Assembly (NCBI GenBank): GCA_963785035.1
Contig: CAWATG010000015.1
Coordinates: forward strand, 62,001-126,000
Reading direction: 5' to 3'
From: CAWATG01 sp963785035
GTDB taxonomy: Bacteria; Actinomycetota; Acidimicrobiia; IMCC26256; CAWATG01
DNA: 64,000 bases
A model generated the notes under the pieces. It did no database searches, was not told the DNA's origin, and saw only the letters and a list, made by a program, of their open reading frames with translations. The translations under genes were made by a program, and so were the position numbers. Shown piece after piece: positions 1-9,139 of this stretch (position 1 is its first letter; every line of letters starts with the position of its first letter).

Positions 1-234
1 GGCGCTCATCGCCGCGAACATCCGGCGGAAGCCGGTGAACGTCGCCATCATGCCGAGATTGTGTCCGGCGACGGCTCGGACGTCCCACAGCGGGCAGTCC
101 GTGGGTTTGGACCAATCGTCAGCGGACAGCGATCGCAGCTGCGACGACATGCGCGCGTATTCGGTGCGCGCAAGGCGCTCGGTGTCGGAACGGGTGATCG
201 GTTCGATGGTGTCGACTGATCGTGCAGTCATCAT
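1..234 (-). CDS. mycothiol-dependent maleylpyruvate isomerase/DinB-family protein, N-terminal fragment
   Basis: Only the first 78 codons are in the window; the gene runs off the left edge. The fragment reads as the four-helix MDMPI_N/DinB fold, with the family signature around residues 44-59 (W-S-x-P-T-x-C-P-x-W-x-V-R, then V-x-G-H, where the His is the usual metal ligand). Members are metal- and mycothiol-dependent transferases or isomerases typical of actinobacteria; the substrate cannot be told. The start ATG overlaps the TGA of the upstream TetR gene by 4 bp (ATGA), so the two are probably translationally coupled. The gene may be the regulator's target. Confidence 0.75.
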   Translation of the reverse strand, partial: MMTARSVDTIEPITRSDTERLARTEYARMSSQLRSLSADDWSKPTDCPLWDVRAVAGHNLGMMATFTGFRRMFAAMSA

Positions 235-848
235 CGTGCTCGCCTCCTCACGTGTGGTTTCTTCGCCCTTTTGGTCATGTAGTCGTAGAACATGTCGACG
301 GCGTCGTCGATCAAGCGGATCCAGCGATCGCCGCCAGGGTCGTTCGAGAGCTGCTGGTCGGCTAGGCCCGTGCCGATGGCAGTGAACAGGTCGACCGCGT
401 CGGGGTCGGTGATGCCACACGCCGCCATGCGTTGGCCAATCCGTTCCAGGCTGGCTTCGGAGATGGCGAACGACTCGGCCGACGGTTCGAATCCGGGGAT
501 GGTCCGTTGGAACAGCAACAGGTAGCGCGCCGCGTCGGCCGCGCAGAACTCGACGAAGTAGTGGATCAACTCCTTCAGGCCTTCGAGCGAGTCGGAGAGC
601 TCGCCGGTCGGCTCGGCATTGGCGAACTCGCGCGCGCCCTGCGCGTACATCTCGTCGTAGATGGCGTTCTTCGAGTCGAAGTAGCTGTAGAGCGAGGGCG
701 CCTGCATTCCGACTGCGCGAGCCAGGTCGCGCAACGACAATGCAGCGAGCCCGTCGGCACGCACCTGCGTCCACGCGGCCGCAAGGATTTCGGCCTTCGT
801 CGCTGCTCGGCGCTGAGCCCGCCTATCTGGCTTAGGAATCTCTAACAC
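231..848 (-). CDS. TetR-family transcriptional regulator
   Basis: About 205 aa if translation begins at the GTG at 848. The N-terminal 60 residues form a TetR helix-turn-helix (KAEILAAAW, then ALSLRDLARAVGM, then LYSYFDSK), followed by a C-terminal ligand-binding domain resembling TetR_C_33/WHG-type domains. The frame stays open upstream to 989, but those 47 residues are Arg/Cys-rich and unlike the family, so 848 is preferred. A CTAA-N5-TTAG palindrome lies across the start, which suggests autoregulation. It overlaps the downstream MDMPI-type gene by 4 bp and is divergent from the RibD-like gene at 1029. Confidence 0.85.
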   Translation of the reverse strand: MLEIPKPDRRAQRRAATKAEILAAAWTQVRADGLAALSLRDLARAVGMQAPSLYSYFDSKNAIYDEMYAQGAREFANAEPTGELSDSLEGLKELIHYFVEFCAADAARYLLLFQRTIPGFEPSAESFAISEASLERIGQRMAACGITDPDAVDLFTAIGTGLADQQLSNDPGGDRWIRLIDDAVDMFYDYMTKRAKKPHVRRRAR

Positions 849-854
849 GATTAG
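842..854. promoter_or_regulatory. candidate TetR operator (CTAA-N5-TTAG)
   Basis: A perfect inverted repeat, CTAA cacga TTAG, sits across the preferred GTG start (848) of the TetR gene. Position and symmetry suit an autoregulatory operator controlling the regulator and its coupled downstream gene. This is sequence-only evidence; the half-site is short. Confidence 0.4.
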
Positions 855-1028
855 GAGAATAGAACGCCGTTCGCTTGATGTCAAGCAACCTGGTCGTGCC
901 CTGCGGTTCGCAGCGATGACGGAACCGCCGTGGGGCACTAACGTCGGTGCGCACAAGCACCTCGCCGGCATCGAATGCCGTGACGTCACCGCTGACCGCC
1001 CCTATTTCTTCTCAAGAGGAAGTGCCCG

Positions 1029-1685
1029 ATGTCCGAGGTCGTCGTTCATAACTTTTCTGTGTCGCTCGATGGGTTCGGGACTGGCGATGGTCTGAGCTAC
1101 GAAGCACCATTCGGCCATGCTGGTCAGCGGCTGCACGAGTGGATGATCGCCACCCGGTTCGGGAGCTTGATGTTCGGCCGGCCTGGCGGCAGCGTCGGGG
1201 TCGATAACGCGTTCGCCGAACGCCACGCACATGGCATCGGTGCGGAGATCATGGGGCGCGGGAAGTTCAGCCCACACTCCGGCCCGTGGACGGACGTCGG
1301 AACCGACCAAGAGTGGCGGGGATGGTGGGGGTCGAACCCTCCGTTTCACACGCCGGTCTTCGTGCTCACCCACCATCCACGTCCGTCGATCGAGATGGAG
1401 GGCGGCACGGTGTTCCACTTTGTCGATGCCGCCCCGCACGAGGTGCTCGCCCTTGCCCAAGATGCCGCCGGGCAGCTGGGCGTTCGGATCGGCGGAGGGG
1501 TAACGGTGGTTCGGGACTTTCTCGCCGCCGGACTCATTGACATCGCCCACATCGTCGAGGTGCCGATCTTGCTGGGTCGCGGGGTACGCCTCTGGGACGG
1601 GCTTGCTGGGCTCGAAGCTACCTACCGCATCGAGTCAGTCGTGTCGCCGAGCGGCGTCACGCACCACACGTTCACCCGCCACTGA
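1029..1685 (+). CDS. dihydrofolate reductase/RibD C-terminal-like oxidoreductase
   Basis: A 218-aa protein of the RibD_C (bacterial bifunctional deaminase-reductase C-terminal) family. It has the N-terminal strand with a S-L-D-G-F signature at residues 12-16, a TPVFVLTH strand near 112-119, and the nucleotide-binding GGGVTVVRDFL stretch near 153-164. These stand-alone reductases probably bind NADPH; the substrate is unknown. A Shine-Dalgarno (AAGAGGAAG) lies 7-8 nt before the ATG. The gene is divergent from the TetR gene and convergent with the VOC gene, whose stop is 4 bp away. Confidence 0.8.
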   Translation: MSEVVVHNFSVSLDGFGTGDGLSYEAPFGHAGQRLHEWMIATRFGSLMFGRPGGSVGVDNAFAERHAHGIGAEIMGRGKFSPHSGPWTDVGTDQEWRGWWGSNPPFHTPVFVLTHHPRPSIEMEGGTVFHFVDAAPHEVLALAQDAAGQLGVRIGGGVTVVRDFLAAGLIDIAHIVEVPILLGRGVRLWDGLAGLEATYRIESVVSPSGVTHHTFTRH

Positions 1686-1689
1686 CGCG

Positions 1690-2163
1690 TCAGCCGCGTA
1701 CTGCTCGTTCGATGGCGCCGACATCGATCTTCTGCATCGTCATCATCGCTTCGAACGCTCGTTGCGCTTTCGCTCCGCCGGCGGCAAGCGCGTCGGTCAA
1801 GACGGTCGGAGTGATCTGCCACGAGACACCCCATTTGTCCTTGCACCATCCGCACTCGCTTTCCTGGCCGCCGTTGCCGACGATTGCGTTCCAGTAGCGG
1901 TCGGTTTCGGCTTGGTCTTCGGTTGCGACCTGGAAGGAGAACGCCTCGTTGTGGGTGAATTCGGGGCCTCCGTTGAGGCCGATGCAGGGGATGCCGAGAA
2001 CAGTGAATTCGACCACGAGCGGGTCGCCTTTCTTCCCGGATGGATAGTCGCCGGGCGCATGTCGCACGGCCCCGACTTGGCTATCGGGAAAGACCGAACA
2101 GTAGAAACGGGCGGCATCCTCGGCGTCGTCGGCATACCAAAGGCAAATTGTGTTCTTCGCCAT
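1690..2163 (-). CDS. VOC-family (PhnB / 3-demethylubiquinone methyltransferase-like) protein
   Basis: A 157-aa glyoxalase-fold protein. It begins with the PhnB-type motif (NTICLWYADDAEDAARFY), has a central strand with SGKKGDP and GLNGGPEF, and carries the Cys/Trp-rich ESECGWCKDKWGVSWQ segment near residues 100-115. The family covers diverse metal-dependent or metal-free binding proteins; many copies are unassigned. The start at 2163 is chosen because GGAGG lies about 7 nt upstream and the further N-terminal extension is basic and not conserved. Confidence 0.8.
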   Translation of the reverse strand: MAKNTICLWYADDAEDAARFYCSVFPDSQVGAVRHAPGDYPSGKKGDPLVVEFTVLGIPCIGLNGGPEFTHNEAFSFQVATEDQAETDRYWNAIVGNGGQESECGWCKDKWGVSWQITPTVLTDALAAGGAKAQRAFEAMMTMQKIDVGAIERAVRG

Positions 2164-2276
2164 TCCTGCCTCCACTTTCTTCGTTGAGGTGTTCGGCCTT
2201 GTTCTCTTCGGGCGCTTTCGCAATCTTCATTCGCGCTGAGAGTGGGAAATTCGCGTAGAATGACCCAGGCGCGCCG

Positions 2277-3251
2277 ATGAGTGCGGCCAGTCGAATGGAG
2301 GACGTCATCGCTGCAACAGTAATCGTGCTGGTCATTTGCGCGGTCCTGCTGGTCGTGCTTGTTTTCGCATCGGTCAAGACGGTTGCGCAGGGAAGCGTCG
2401 CGGTGACGACGATTTTCGGGAAGTACCACAAGATCCGACGGCCAGGCCTGAGCTTTTTGATTCCCTTCGTGGAGCAGATTTTCCGCCGGATCAGTACGCA
2501 AAACCGAGCTGTCGAGCTGCAGTTCCAGGCGATTACGCAGGATCAAGCCAACGTGTATTTCACGGCGATGATGGTGTACTCGGTGTTGAACGAGGGCGAG
2601 GAGGCCATCAAGAACGTCGCGTTCAAGTTCGTCAGTGAGAAGGATTTCCTCACTGCGCTGGTACGAAGCGTCGAGGGCAGCACTCGTGGTTTCGTGGCGA
2701 CGATGCGCCAGGCCGAGATCCTCGGTCTGCGCGGTGAGATTGTCAGCGAGGTCAAGGCGAACCTCGACGTCACCGTCGAGACCTGGGGTTATCACTTGCT
2801 CGACTTGCAGTTGAACGACATCACGTTCGATCAGGCGATCACGACCTCGATGGCCCAGGTCGTCGCATCCAACAACCTGAAGGCCGCGGCGACCAATGAG
2901 GGTGATGCATTGTTGATTCGGCGCACCAAGGAAGCCGAGGCCGAGGGCACCGCGATTCGTATCGCAGCCGAAGCCGAACGCACCGCTGCACAGCTGCGGG
3001 GTCAGGGCGTCGCGCTGTTCCGCGAGGAGGTTGGCCGTGGTCTCACGCAGGCCGCACGCGAGATGGAGGAGAACCACGTCGACTCCTCGCTGATTCTGTT
3101 CTCGATCTGGACTGAATCGATTCGGCACATGGCTGAGAACGGCAAGGGGAACGTCCTGTTTCTCGACGGTTCGCCAGAGGGCATGGAGAAACAGATGCGT
3201 GATCTGATGGCGATGCAGCAACTGAATATTGCTCAACGCCCCACGGCCTAA
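2277..3251 (+). CDS. SPFH/Band 7 (slipin/stomatin-like) membrane protein
   Basis: A 324-aa protein with one N-terminal transmembrane helix (residues 10-32), then an SPFH domain (AQGSVAVTTIFGKYHKIRRPGLSF onwards), and an Ala/Glu-rich helical segment around residues 215-250 (TKEAEAEGTAIRIAAEAERT) typical of oligomerising SPFH proteins. It would form membrane-associated rings and scaffold lipid microdomains or associated proteases. No NfeD partner is adjacent, so its partner is unknown. The exact start is uncertain: ATG 2295 is an alternative and neither start has a strong Shine-Dalgarno. Confidence 0.82.
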   Translation: MSAASRMEDVIAATVIVLVICAVLLVVLVFASVKTVAQGSVAVTTIFGKYHKIRRPGLSFLIPFVEQIFRRISTQNRAVELQFQAITQDQANVYFTAMMVYSVLNEGEEAIKNVAFKFVSEKDFLTALVRSVEGSTRGFVATMRQAEILGLRGEIVSEVKANLDVTVETWGYHLLDLQLNDITFDQAITTSMAQVVASNNLKAAATNEGDALLIRRTKEAEAEGTAIRIAAEAERTAAQLRGQGVALFREEVGRGLTQAAREMEENHVDSSLILFSIWTESIRHMAENGKGNVLFLDGSPEGMEKQMRDLMAMQQLNIAQRPTA

Positions 3252-3362
3252 CAGTCTGACCGGCTGCACAGAAAAGGTGCGGTCCTGCCGCTCTGCCGAA
3301 TGCGATGCTCGACGGCATTGAGGCGTTCGATCCCTGAAATGTCCGCGCTGCCGCGACCGTGG

Positions 3363-3893
3363 TCAGTGTCGCTTGACGCCCCCGTACTTCATGCGCGTGT
3401 CGCTCATTGAGGCGGAGGTGGCAGCGTCGTCGTTGATCGCGGCGTCGATCACCTCACCGACGAACAGGGTGTGCGTGCCGAGATCCATTTGGTGGCGGAC
3501 TTCGCAGTCCATCCACGCCAGTGCCTCGTCGAACACGGGAGCACCGCTGGTCGCCGCCCGCACCGTCCGGCCGTTCAGTGTCGAGCCGTCATCGACGGCC
3601 GGCTTCGAGAACTTCACGAACACTCGCGTGTCGTTCGCGTCCCACAGGTTCACACTGAACGACCCGCCGTCGGCGATCAGGCGACGCGTCATCGCCTCGT
3701 TGTCGACGGCGACACCGATCAGCACCGGTTCCATGGAGAGCTGCGTAATCCAGCTGGCGGTCATGGCGTTGCGCTCATCGCCTGCTCGGGAGCCGATGAG
3801 GGCGAGCGTGTTCGCGATCTTCCACATGACCTTGTTGAGTAGTTCATCGTCAAGGGCCATGCGGCCAGCATAGGAGCGAACGGTCGAGGCCAT
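3363..3893 (-). CDS. flavin reductase-like (FMN-binding split barrel) protein
   Basis: A 176-aa split-barrel flavoprotein of the flavin_Reduct family. Visible are the NAMTASWITQLSMEPVLIGVAV strand pair (FMN/flavin contact region) and the SFSVNLWDAND strand. Members reduce FMN/FAD with NAD(P)H, or in actinobacteria may use F420, usually feeding a partner monooxygenase. It is divergent from the F420-type LLM oxidoreductase at 4011, so a shared promoter region of about 117 bp is likely. Translation could instead begin at the internal ATG at 3860. Confidence 0.78.
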   Translation of the reverse strand: MASTVRSYAGRMALDDELLNKVMWKIANTLALIGSRAGDERNAMTASWITQLSMEPVLIGVAVDNEAMTRRLIADGGSFSVNLWDANDTRVFVKFSKPAVDDGSTLNGRTVRAATSGAPVFDEALAWMDCEVRHQMDLGTHTLFVGEVIDAAINDDAATSASMSDTRMKYGGVKRH

Positions 3894-4010
3894 GTCGACA
3901 ACTTGAGGGGGCGGTGGGGCCGGTTGAGGGGCGGTGCCGGCGAGCAGCTGTCCGTCGGGACGGCGTAGATTCCGCTACGTCGAGACGCGAGAGAGTGCTT
4001 GGAGCGATGC

Positions 4011-4877
4011 ATGCGACTTGAAGGCACCGGAATCTGGTCAGGACAGATGCGCTTCGGTGACGCGGGTTTGATCGCCGAGTCCGCCGCGGAGCTCGAGGAG
4101 CTCGGTTACAGCGCGATCTGGATTCCCGATGTTGGCGGCGATGTGCTCGGCTCCGTCGAGCTCCTGTTGCGAGCTGCACCCCGCGTCGGAGTGGCGACGG
4201 GAATCCTGAACGTATGGATGCAGGATCCTTTCGAGGTCGCGCGGCGTCGTGCTGGGTGGAATGACACGTGGCAGGGCCGTTTTACGCTCGGCCTGGGAGT
4301 GAGCCACGCTCCGCTCATCGATCAGGGACATCCTGGCCGCTACACGAAGCCGTACTCGAAGATGGTTGATTTCCTGGACGCGCTCGATGGCGCTGAGGTT
4401 CCGTTCCCGATCGATGCACGCGTGCTCGGCGCACTGCGCCCGAGGATGCTCGGCCTTGCCCGTGATCGCGCTGCGGGCGTGCATCCATACTTCGTACCGC
4501 CCGAGCATCTCGTCAGAGCCCGTGAGATCCTCGGCCCTGACGCGACCATTGCAGTTGAGCTCGCCGTCGTGCTCGAGAAGGATCCGTCCTCGGCTCGCGA
4601 GACGGCGCGTCGCCACACCGGTATCTATGTGGGCCTGACCAACTACACGAACAACCTGCGCGACTTCGGATTTGGAGACGATGACTTCGCTGAACACGGT
4701 AGCGATCGGCTCGTCGACGCAATCGTGGCCTGGGGTGACGAGGACGCGATCGCGTCGCGCGTGGCGATGATGCGCGACGCGGGCGCCGATCATGTCTGTA
4801 TCCAGGTGATCCGCCCTGACGACGAGATGCCGCGTGCGGAGTGGCGTGCCCTCGCTTCTGCGCTCGTCGGGCATTGA
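4011..4877 (+). CDS. LLM-class F420-dependent oxidoreductase
   Basis: A 288-aa luciferase-like TIM-barrel protein. It resembles the actinobacterial TIGR03620-type family: GTGIWSGQMRFGD at the N terminus, GYSAIWIPDVGGD for the second strand, VATGILNVW, and GRFTLGLGVSHAPLI, the conserved loop that borders the cofactor. Such enzymes transfer hydride from F420H2 to small organic substrates; the substrate is not predictable. ATG 4011 is chosen over the upstream TTG (3999) because GGAG lies 6 nt before it. The flavin reductase gene is divergent. Confidence 0.85.
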   Translation: MRLEGTGIWSGQMRFGDAGLIAESAAELEELGYSAIWIPDVGGDVLGSVELLLRAAPRVGVATGILNVWMQDPFEVARRRAGWNDTWQGRFTLGLGVSHAPLIDQGHPGRYTKPYSKMVDFLDALDGAEVPFPIDARVLGALRPRMLGLARDRAAGVHPYFVPPEHLVRAREILGPDATIAVELAVVLEKDPSSARETARRHTGIYVGLTNYTNNLRDFGFGDDDFAEHGSDRLVDAIVAWGDEDAIASRVAMMRDAGADHVCIQVIRPDDEMPRAEWRALASALVGH

Positions 4878-4924
4878 TCGCCGGGAAATCACTTTTCGCA
4901 ACAGGAATATCGTCCCAGCAGATG

Positions 4925-4970
4925 CTGGTGTTGCGCACGAATCCGGCGATGTCACGGCGCGCAGCACCAG
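4925..4970. terminator. possible hairpin between convergent genes
   Basis: In the 139-bp gap between two convergent genes, CTGGTGTTGCGC (4925-4936) can pair with GCGCAGCACCAG (4959-4970) with one G-U pair. There is no U-tract. It may act as a bidirectional terminator; nothing else was seen in the gap. Confidence 0.3.
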
Positions 4971-5016
4971 TGGCGTTGTCTATGACAAGGCGCCGAGCCC
5001 AAGCTTCAGCATCTGC

Positions 5017-5985
5017 TCACCGTAAAACCGGAGTCGTAGCACGGTTGCGTCGGATGCTGAAGATGATCGCAGCGTTCAGGATGACGATGATGACAGCGAG
5101 CGACAAATAGGTGTTGACGTGGATCCAGTGAGACACGCTCATCTTGACGCCGACGAATACCAGAATGCCTCCGAGGGCGTGGCTGAGGTAGTGGAACTTC
5201 TCCTTGGCGCCGGCGAGTAAGAAATACAGCGCGCGCAGACCAAGGATCGCGAAGGCGTTGGACGCGAACACCAGAAACGGCTCGTGTGACACAGCCAAGA
5301 TGGCTGGGACGGAGTCCACTGCGAAGATCACGTCGGTGAGTTCGATCACAACAAGCGCGGCGAGCAGGGGGGTGGCCGCGCGCCGGTAGTTGATTCGGGT
5401 CAGGAACTTGTTGCCATCGAATTCGGTGCTGACCGGCATCACGCGCCGGAGCATGCCGAGCCCGAGGGTTGCTTCTTTGCGGCCTTCGTCGGCGCGGTGG
5501 CGAATGACTTTGACACCGGTGTAGACGAGAAAGACGCCCGAAACCACCAGTAGCCACCAGAAGCGTTCGATGAGAGTGGTGCCCGCGAAGATGAACACGG
5601 CCCGCATCGCGAGCGCACCGAAGATGCCCCAGAACAGCACCCGATGCTGGAACTTGAGCGGGATGGCAAGTGTCGTGAACAGCATCGACCACACGAACAC
5701 GTTGTCGACGCTGAGCGACTTCTCGATGAGATAGCCGCTGATGTACTCACCGAATGCCTCGCCGCCGAACGCGAACGCGACCACGCCCGAGAACGCCAAG
5801 CCACACGCGATCCACACCGTGGATTCGAACAGCGCTTCACGCATGGTCGGCTCGTGGTCGTCGCGGTGGCGTAGCAGGTCCACCGTGAGCATGACGCCGA
5901 GCGCGCCCAGGAGAGCGATCCATCCCCAACCGGGCACATCGATATCAACGAAGTTGCTGTTGAGGTCACCCGCGCCGATCAACAC
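5017..5985 (-). CDS. TerC/Alx-family integral membrane protein
   Basis: A 322-aa polytopic protein with eight or nine hydrophobic helices. It has the TerC hallmark acidic membrane motifs: the SLSVDNVFVWSM segment near residue 90 and the IELTDVIFAVDSVPAIL segment near residue 215. TerC/Alx/YkoY proteins export Mn2+, some at secretion sites, and were first linked to tellurite resistance; which role applies here is unknown. The GTG start gives the hydrophobic N terminus. It lies 97 bp downstream of, and on the same strand as, a cation P-type ATPase, so the two may form a metal-handling unit. No yybP-ykoY riboswitch was recognised in the gap. Confidence 0.88.
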   Translation of the reverse strand: MLIGAGDLNSNFVDIDVPGWGWIALLGALGVMLTVDLLRHRDDHEPTMREALFESTVWIACGLAFSGVVAFAFGGEAFGEYISGYLIEKSLSVDNVFVWSMLFTTLAIPLKFQHRVLFWGIFGALAMRAVFIFAGTTLIERFWWLLVVSGVFLVYTGVKVIRHRADEGRKEATLGLGMLRRVMPVSTEFDGNKFLTRINYRRAATPLLAALVVIELTDVIFAVDSVPAILAVSHEPFLVFASNAFAILGLRALYFLLAGAKEKFHYLSHALGGILVFVGVKMSVSHWIHVNTYLSLAVIIVILNAAIIFSIRRNRATTPVLR

Positions 5986-6082
5986 GGCAGCATTCCAGAC
6001 GGCGGATTACAACGAAGGGCGCTACAAAGCACGGGACGAACCTCAGGCATCGTGGGCCGAAGGTCTTTCCGCCGGGTGTTGC

Positions 6083-8929
6083 CTAACCGGCTGGCCCCGC
6101 CGGACCGCTATTGAGCGGACGTGTTGACGACGGACCTCGTGGGATACTCCCCTTCGCACCGGCAATGCTACCAGCAGTGGCCGTTGCCAATGATTCGGGC
6201 GGTGTCCGGTTCGTTCCGAGGGCTTTGCGTATCTCGTCGATCAGGAAGATCGAACTCGCGATGGCGGCGGCGAGTGCCCAGTCCCGGAGACGGAGCTGGA
6301 TTGCGGCGTCTCGTCCGGTGAAGAACCGTTGCGCCCGGTTCGACGACATCGCGCCGGCCTGGAGCACGATGACGACCAGCGACGCAGACCACAGCCGCCA
6401 GTTGCTGATGGCATGTCGGCGAAAGCCCGAGTGGTCTGGGAAGCGGGCGTTATGCAGATTGAACAGCTGCATGAACACAAAGGTGGTGAGCGCGACGACG
6501 GTTCCCCGTGTGGCATCGGCGTCACTGACCGGGCCCGCACCCGCGGTGAGACGGTAGGCCAGGAGCGTTCCGGCGGTCATGATCAGTCCATAGGCGCTCA
6601 GCCGAGCGAGGCGACGCATCGTGAGAATCCGGCTCTCCGGCGACCGCGGCCCATGCATCATGATTCCTGGACCCGGAGGATCGACACCCAAGGCCATTGC
6701 CGGTGGCCCGTCCATGATGATGTTGACCCACAAGATGGCAAGCGGTGAGAACAACGCCCACCCGTCGCCGGGCCAGTCCAGCAGCGACGCTGCGAGGATC
6801 GTCAGGATGGCGCCGATGTTGGTGGAAAGTTGGAATGTAACGAATTTCATGATGTTCGCGTAGATGGTTCGCCCGCCTTCGACGGCGGTGACGATGGTGG
6901 CGAAGTTGTCATCTGCGAGGACCATGGCGGCTGCTTCTTTGGCCACTTCGGTGCCGGTGACGCCCATGGCGACGCCGATGTCGGCGAGTTTGAGCGCCGG
7001 TGCGTCGTTGACTCCGTCGCCGGTCATCGCCACGACGTGTTCGCGTTGTTGGAGTGCGGCAACGATCGCGACCTTGTGTGCAGGCGTGACCCTGGCGAAG
7101 ACGCCGATCTCCTCGACGCGCGTCGCGAGATCACCGAGCGCCAACTCGTCGAGCTGTCGTCCCGTCATGACCTCGCCGGGGATTCCCAACTCGGCGGCGA
7201 TGGCAGACGCGGTGACGGGATGGTCACCGGTGATCATCTTCACTGCTATTCCCGCGCGCTGACACTGTTCGATGGCCTGTCGGGCTTCGGGGCGGGGCGG
7301 GTCGGCCAAACCCACGAGACCTTCGAAGATCAGATCCCGAAGGAGAGTTCGCGGGTCGCTGCACGCATCCCACTGCGCGCGTGACATTCGGCGCGACGCG
7401 CCTGCCAGAACCCGCAAACCGCTCTCGCCCATATCGTCGTTGACCTTGAGAAGCGCTCGGCGGTGGGCAACGTCCAACACCGTGGTTTGGCCTCGGTCGG
7501 CCGTTCGCTCGCACAGCGTCACTAACACATCGGGTGCGCCTTTCACCAAGACGTCAACGCTGTCGCTCGCGGGGTCGTCGTGGAAGGTCGCCATGTACTT
7601 GGCGTCCGAATCGAACGGTACTTCGAAAAGTCGTGTCCGGCGTGCACGTTCGGCTGACACGTCAAGGCCACCCCGTGCCGCGAGTACGACCAACGCCGCC
7701 TCGGTTGGATCACCGACCGCCTCGGCATCGTTGATCGTTGCGTCGTTGCACAGCGCGCACACTGCCAGGAAGCGATCCAAGCCGGCGGGCGCGCTGGCGT
7801 CATCGGAGTGAATGACACCGACCGTCGTGGACCCCTCGCTGCTTAGGGAGAACGAGCGCCCTCCGACGTAGAGGCGTCGTGCGGTCATCTGATTGATGGT
7901 CAGTGTTCCGGTCTTGTCGGTACAGATCACCGAGGTCGCGCCGAGCGTTTCGACCGAGGCGAGGCGCTTGACGATGGCACGCCGTTTGGCCAGTTCGCCG
8001 GTGCCGACGGCAAGGGTGACGGTCAGCACCGCCGGTAGCCCTTCGGGGATTGCGGCGACTGCCAGCGCCACCGCGTTGAGGGCAATGTCTTCGACAACGA
8101 CGCCGCGGATCGCATTGAGCGAAACAACCAAGGCGACTGCGAAGCCCGCGACGAGCGTGAGTTGTCGGCCGAGATGAGCAATCTCGCGTTGCAGCGGCGT
8201 CGGTTGTGTCTTCGCAGCGCCGAGCATGGTCGCGAGTCGACCGATCTCGCTGTCCTTGCCGGTGCCGGTGACGATGATCTCGCCTCGGCCTCGAGTCACC
8301 GTCGTGTTCATGAACCCCATGCAGCGCCGGTCGGCCAACGCCGCGGTTTCATCCGACATCGGCACAACGTTCTTGGTCACCGGCATCGATTCTCCGGTGA
8401 AGGCCGATTCGTCGATGTGGAGATCGGCGACGAGGAGCCATCGCCCGTCGGCGGGCACACGATCGCCGGCCTCGACGATGACCACGTCACCGGGGGCCAG
8501 GTCTTCGGCGTCGACCTCGGAGATCACGCCGTCGCGACGAACGGATGCACGCGTGACGAGCATCCGCTCCAGCGCTGCCAAACTTGATTCGGCTCGGTAC
8601 TCCTGGATGAAGCCCAACACTGCGTTGAACATGATCACAACGCCGATGACCGCGACATCTTGCACGTCACCGACGATCGCCGCGAGCGCGCCAGCAACGA
8701 TCAGCACCGCCACCAAGAAGTTTCGGAACTGGTCGACGAACGTTTGCAGCCACGATCGCCTCCGGCCGTGCGGAAGCCGGTTCGGACCATGCGCAGCCAG
8801 ACGACGCGCGACCTCCGATGCGGAAAGACCAGTGAACGGATCGACCGCCAGCCGAGCGGCAACCTCGTGCGCGCTGAGCCGATGCCAGCTCTCGAGGTCG
8901 CGATCTGACCTGTCGGCTCCAGCGTTCAT
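6083..8929 (-). CDS. cation-translocating P-type ATPase (Ca2+/Mn2+ type, P2)
   Basis: About 948 aa. Domain order is complete: N-terminal cation-ATPase domain (WHRLSAHEVAARL), actuator domain with the TGES loop (AFTGESMPVTK), ion-site PEGLP in M4 (about residue 294), phosphorylation site DKTGT (Asp about 338), N-domain, and the hinge TGDGVNDAPALK (about residue 635), followed by the C-terminal cation-ATPase helices. The PEGLP sequence and lack of metal-binding Cys domains place it with SERCA/PMCA-like Ca/Mn pumps rather than Cu/Zn pumps. The frame is open to 9001, but ATG 8929 precedes the first conserved block. TerC lies downstream on the same strand. Confidence 0.9.
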   Translation of the reverse strand: MNAGADRSDRDLESWHRLSAHEVAARLAVDPFTGLSASEVARRLAAHGPNRLPHGRRRSWLQTFVDQFRNFLVAVLIVAGALAAIVGDVQDVAVIGVVIMFNAVLGFIQEYRAESSLAALERMLVTRASVRRDGVISEVDAEDLAPGDVVIVEAGDRVPADGRWLLVADLHIDESAFTGESMPVTKNVVPMSDETAALADRRCMGFMNTTVTRGRGEIIVTGTGKDSEIGRLATMLGAAKTQPTPLQREIAHLGRQLTLVAGFAVALVVSLNAIRGVVVEDIALNAVALAVAAIPEGLPAVLTVTLAVGTGELAKRRAIVKRLASVETLGATSVICTDKTGTLTINQMTARRLYVGGRSFSLSSEGSTTVGVIHSDDASAPAGLDRFLAVCALCNDATINDAEAVGDPTEAALVVLAARGGLDVSAERARRTRLFEVPFDSDAKYMATFHDDPASDSVDVLVKGAPDVLVTLCERTADRGQTTVLDVAHRRALLKVNDDMGESGLRVLAGASRRMSRAQWDACSDPRTLLRDLIFEGLVGLADPPRPEARQAIEQCQRAGIAVKMITGDHPVTASAIAAELGIPGEVMTGRQLDELALGDLATRVEEIGVFARVTPAHKVAIVAALQQREHVVAMTGDGVNDAPALKLADIGVAMGVTGTEVAKEAAAMVLADDNFATIVTAVEGGRTIYANIMKFVTFQLSTNIGAILTILAASLLDWPGDGWALFSPLAILWVNIIMDGPPAMALGVDPPGPGIMMHGPRSPESRILTMRRLARLSAYGLIMTAGTLLAYRLTAGAGPVSDADATRGTVVALTTFVFMQLFNLHNARFPDHSGFRRHAISNWRLWSASLVVIVLQAGAMSSNRAQRFFTGRDAAIQLRLRDWALAAAIASSIFLIDEIRKALGTNRTPPESLATATAGSIAGAKGSIPRGPSSTRPLNSGPAGPAG

Positions 8930-9139
8930 CTTCCCAAGTCTCGTCGGTTGGCGGGTACTCCATGCATCGGCCGGACTCTCGCGTGAACGGGGCGTGAACA
9001 CCCACCGATGCCCAATTCGGCGTTCATTTGCCGCCGGGAGTACCGCATAGCCTCAAAAGAGCGGGTCGAGCTGCCGATGCCCAGGGTGTGGCCGGAGAGC
9101 GCGGCCGCTCGAGCAACACCGACGACAGAGGGTGAATAC

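Noticed and set aside
1797..3269. 490-codon open frame on the minus strand
   Set aside because: It lies antisense to the SPFH gene and is Arg/His/Gln-rich with no recognisable domain; the SPFH gene reads far better.
5986..6082. Mn-sensing (yybP-ykoY) or other riboswitch before terC
   Set aside because: The 97-bp gap lacks the conserved core of that class as far as can be judged by eye.
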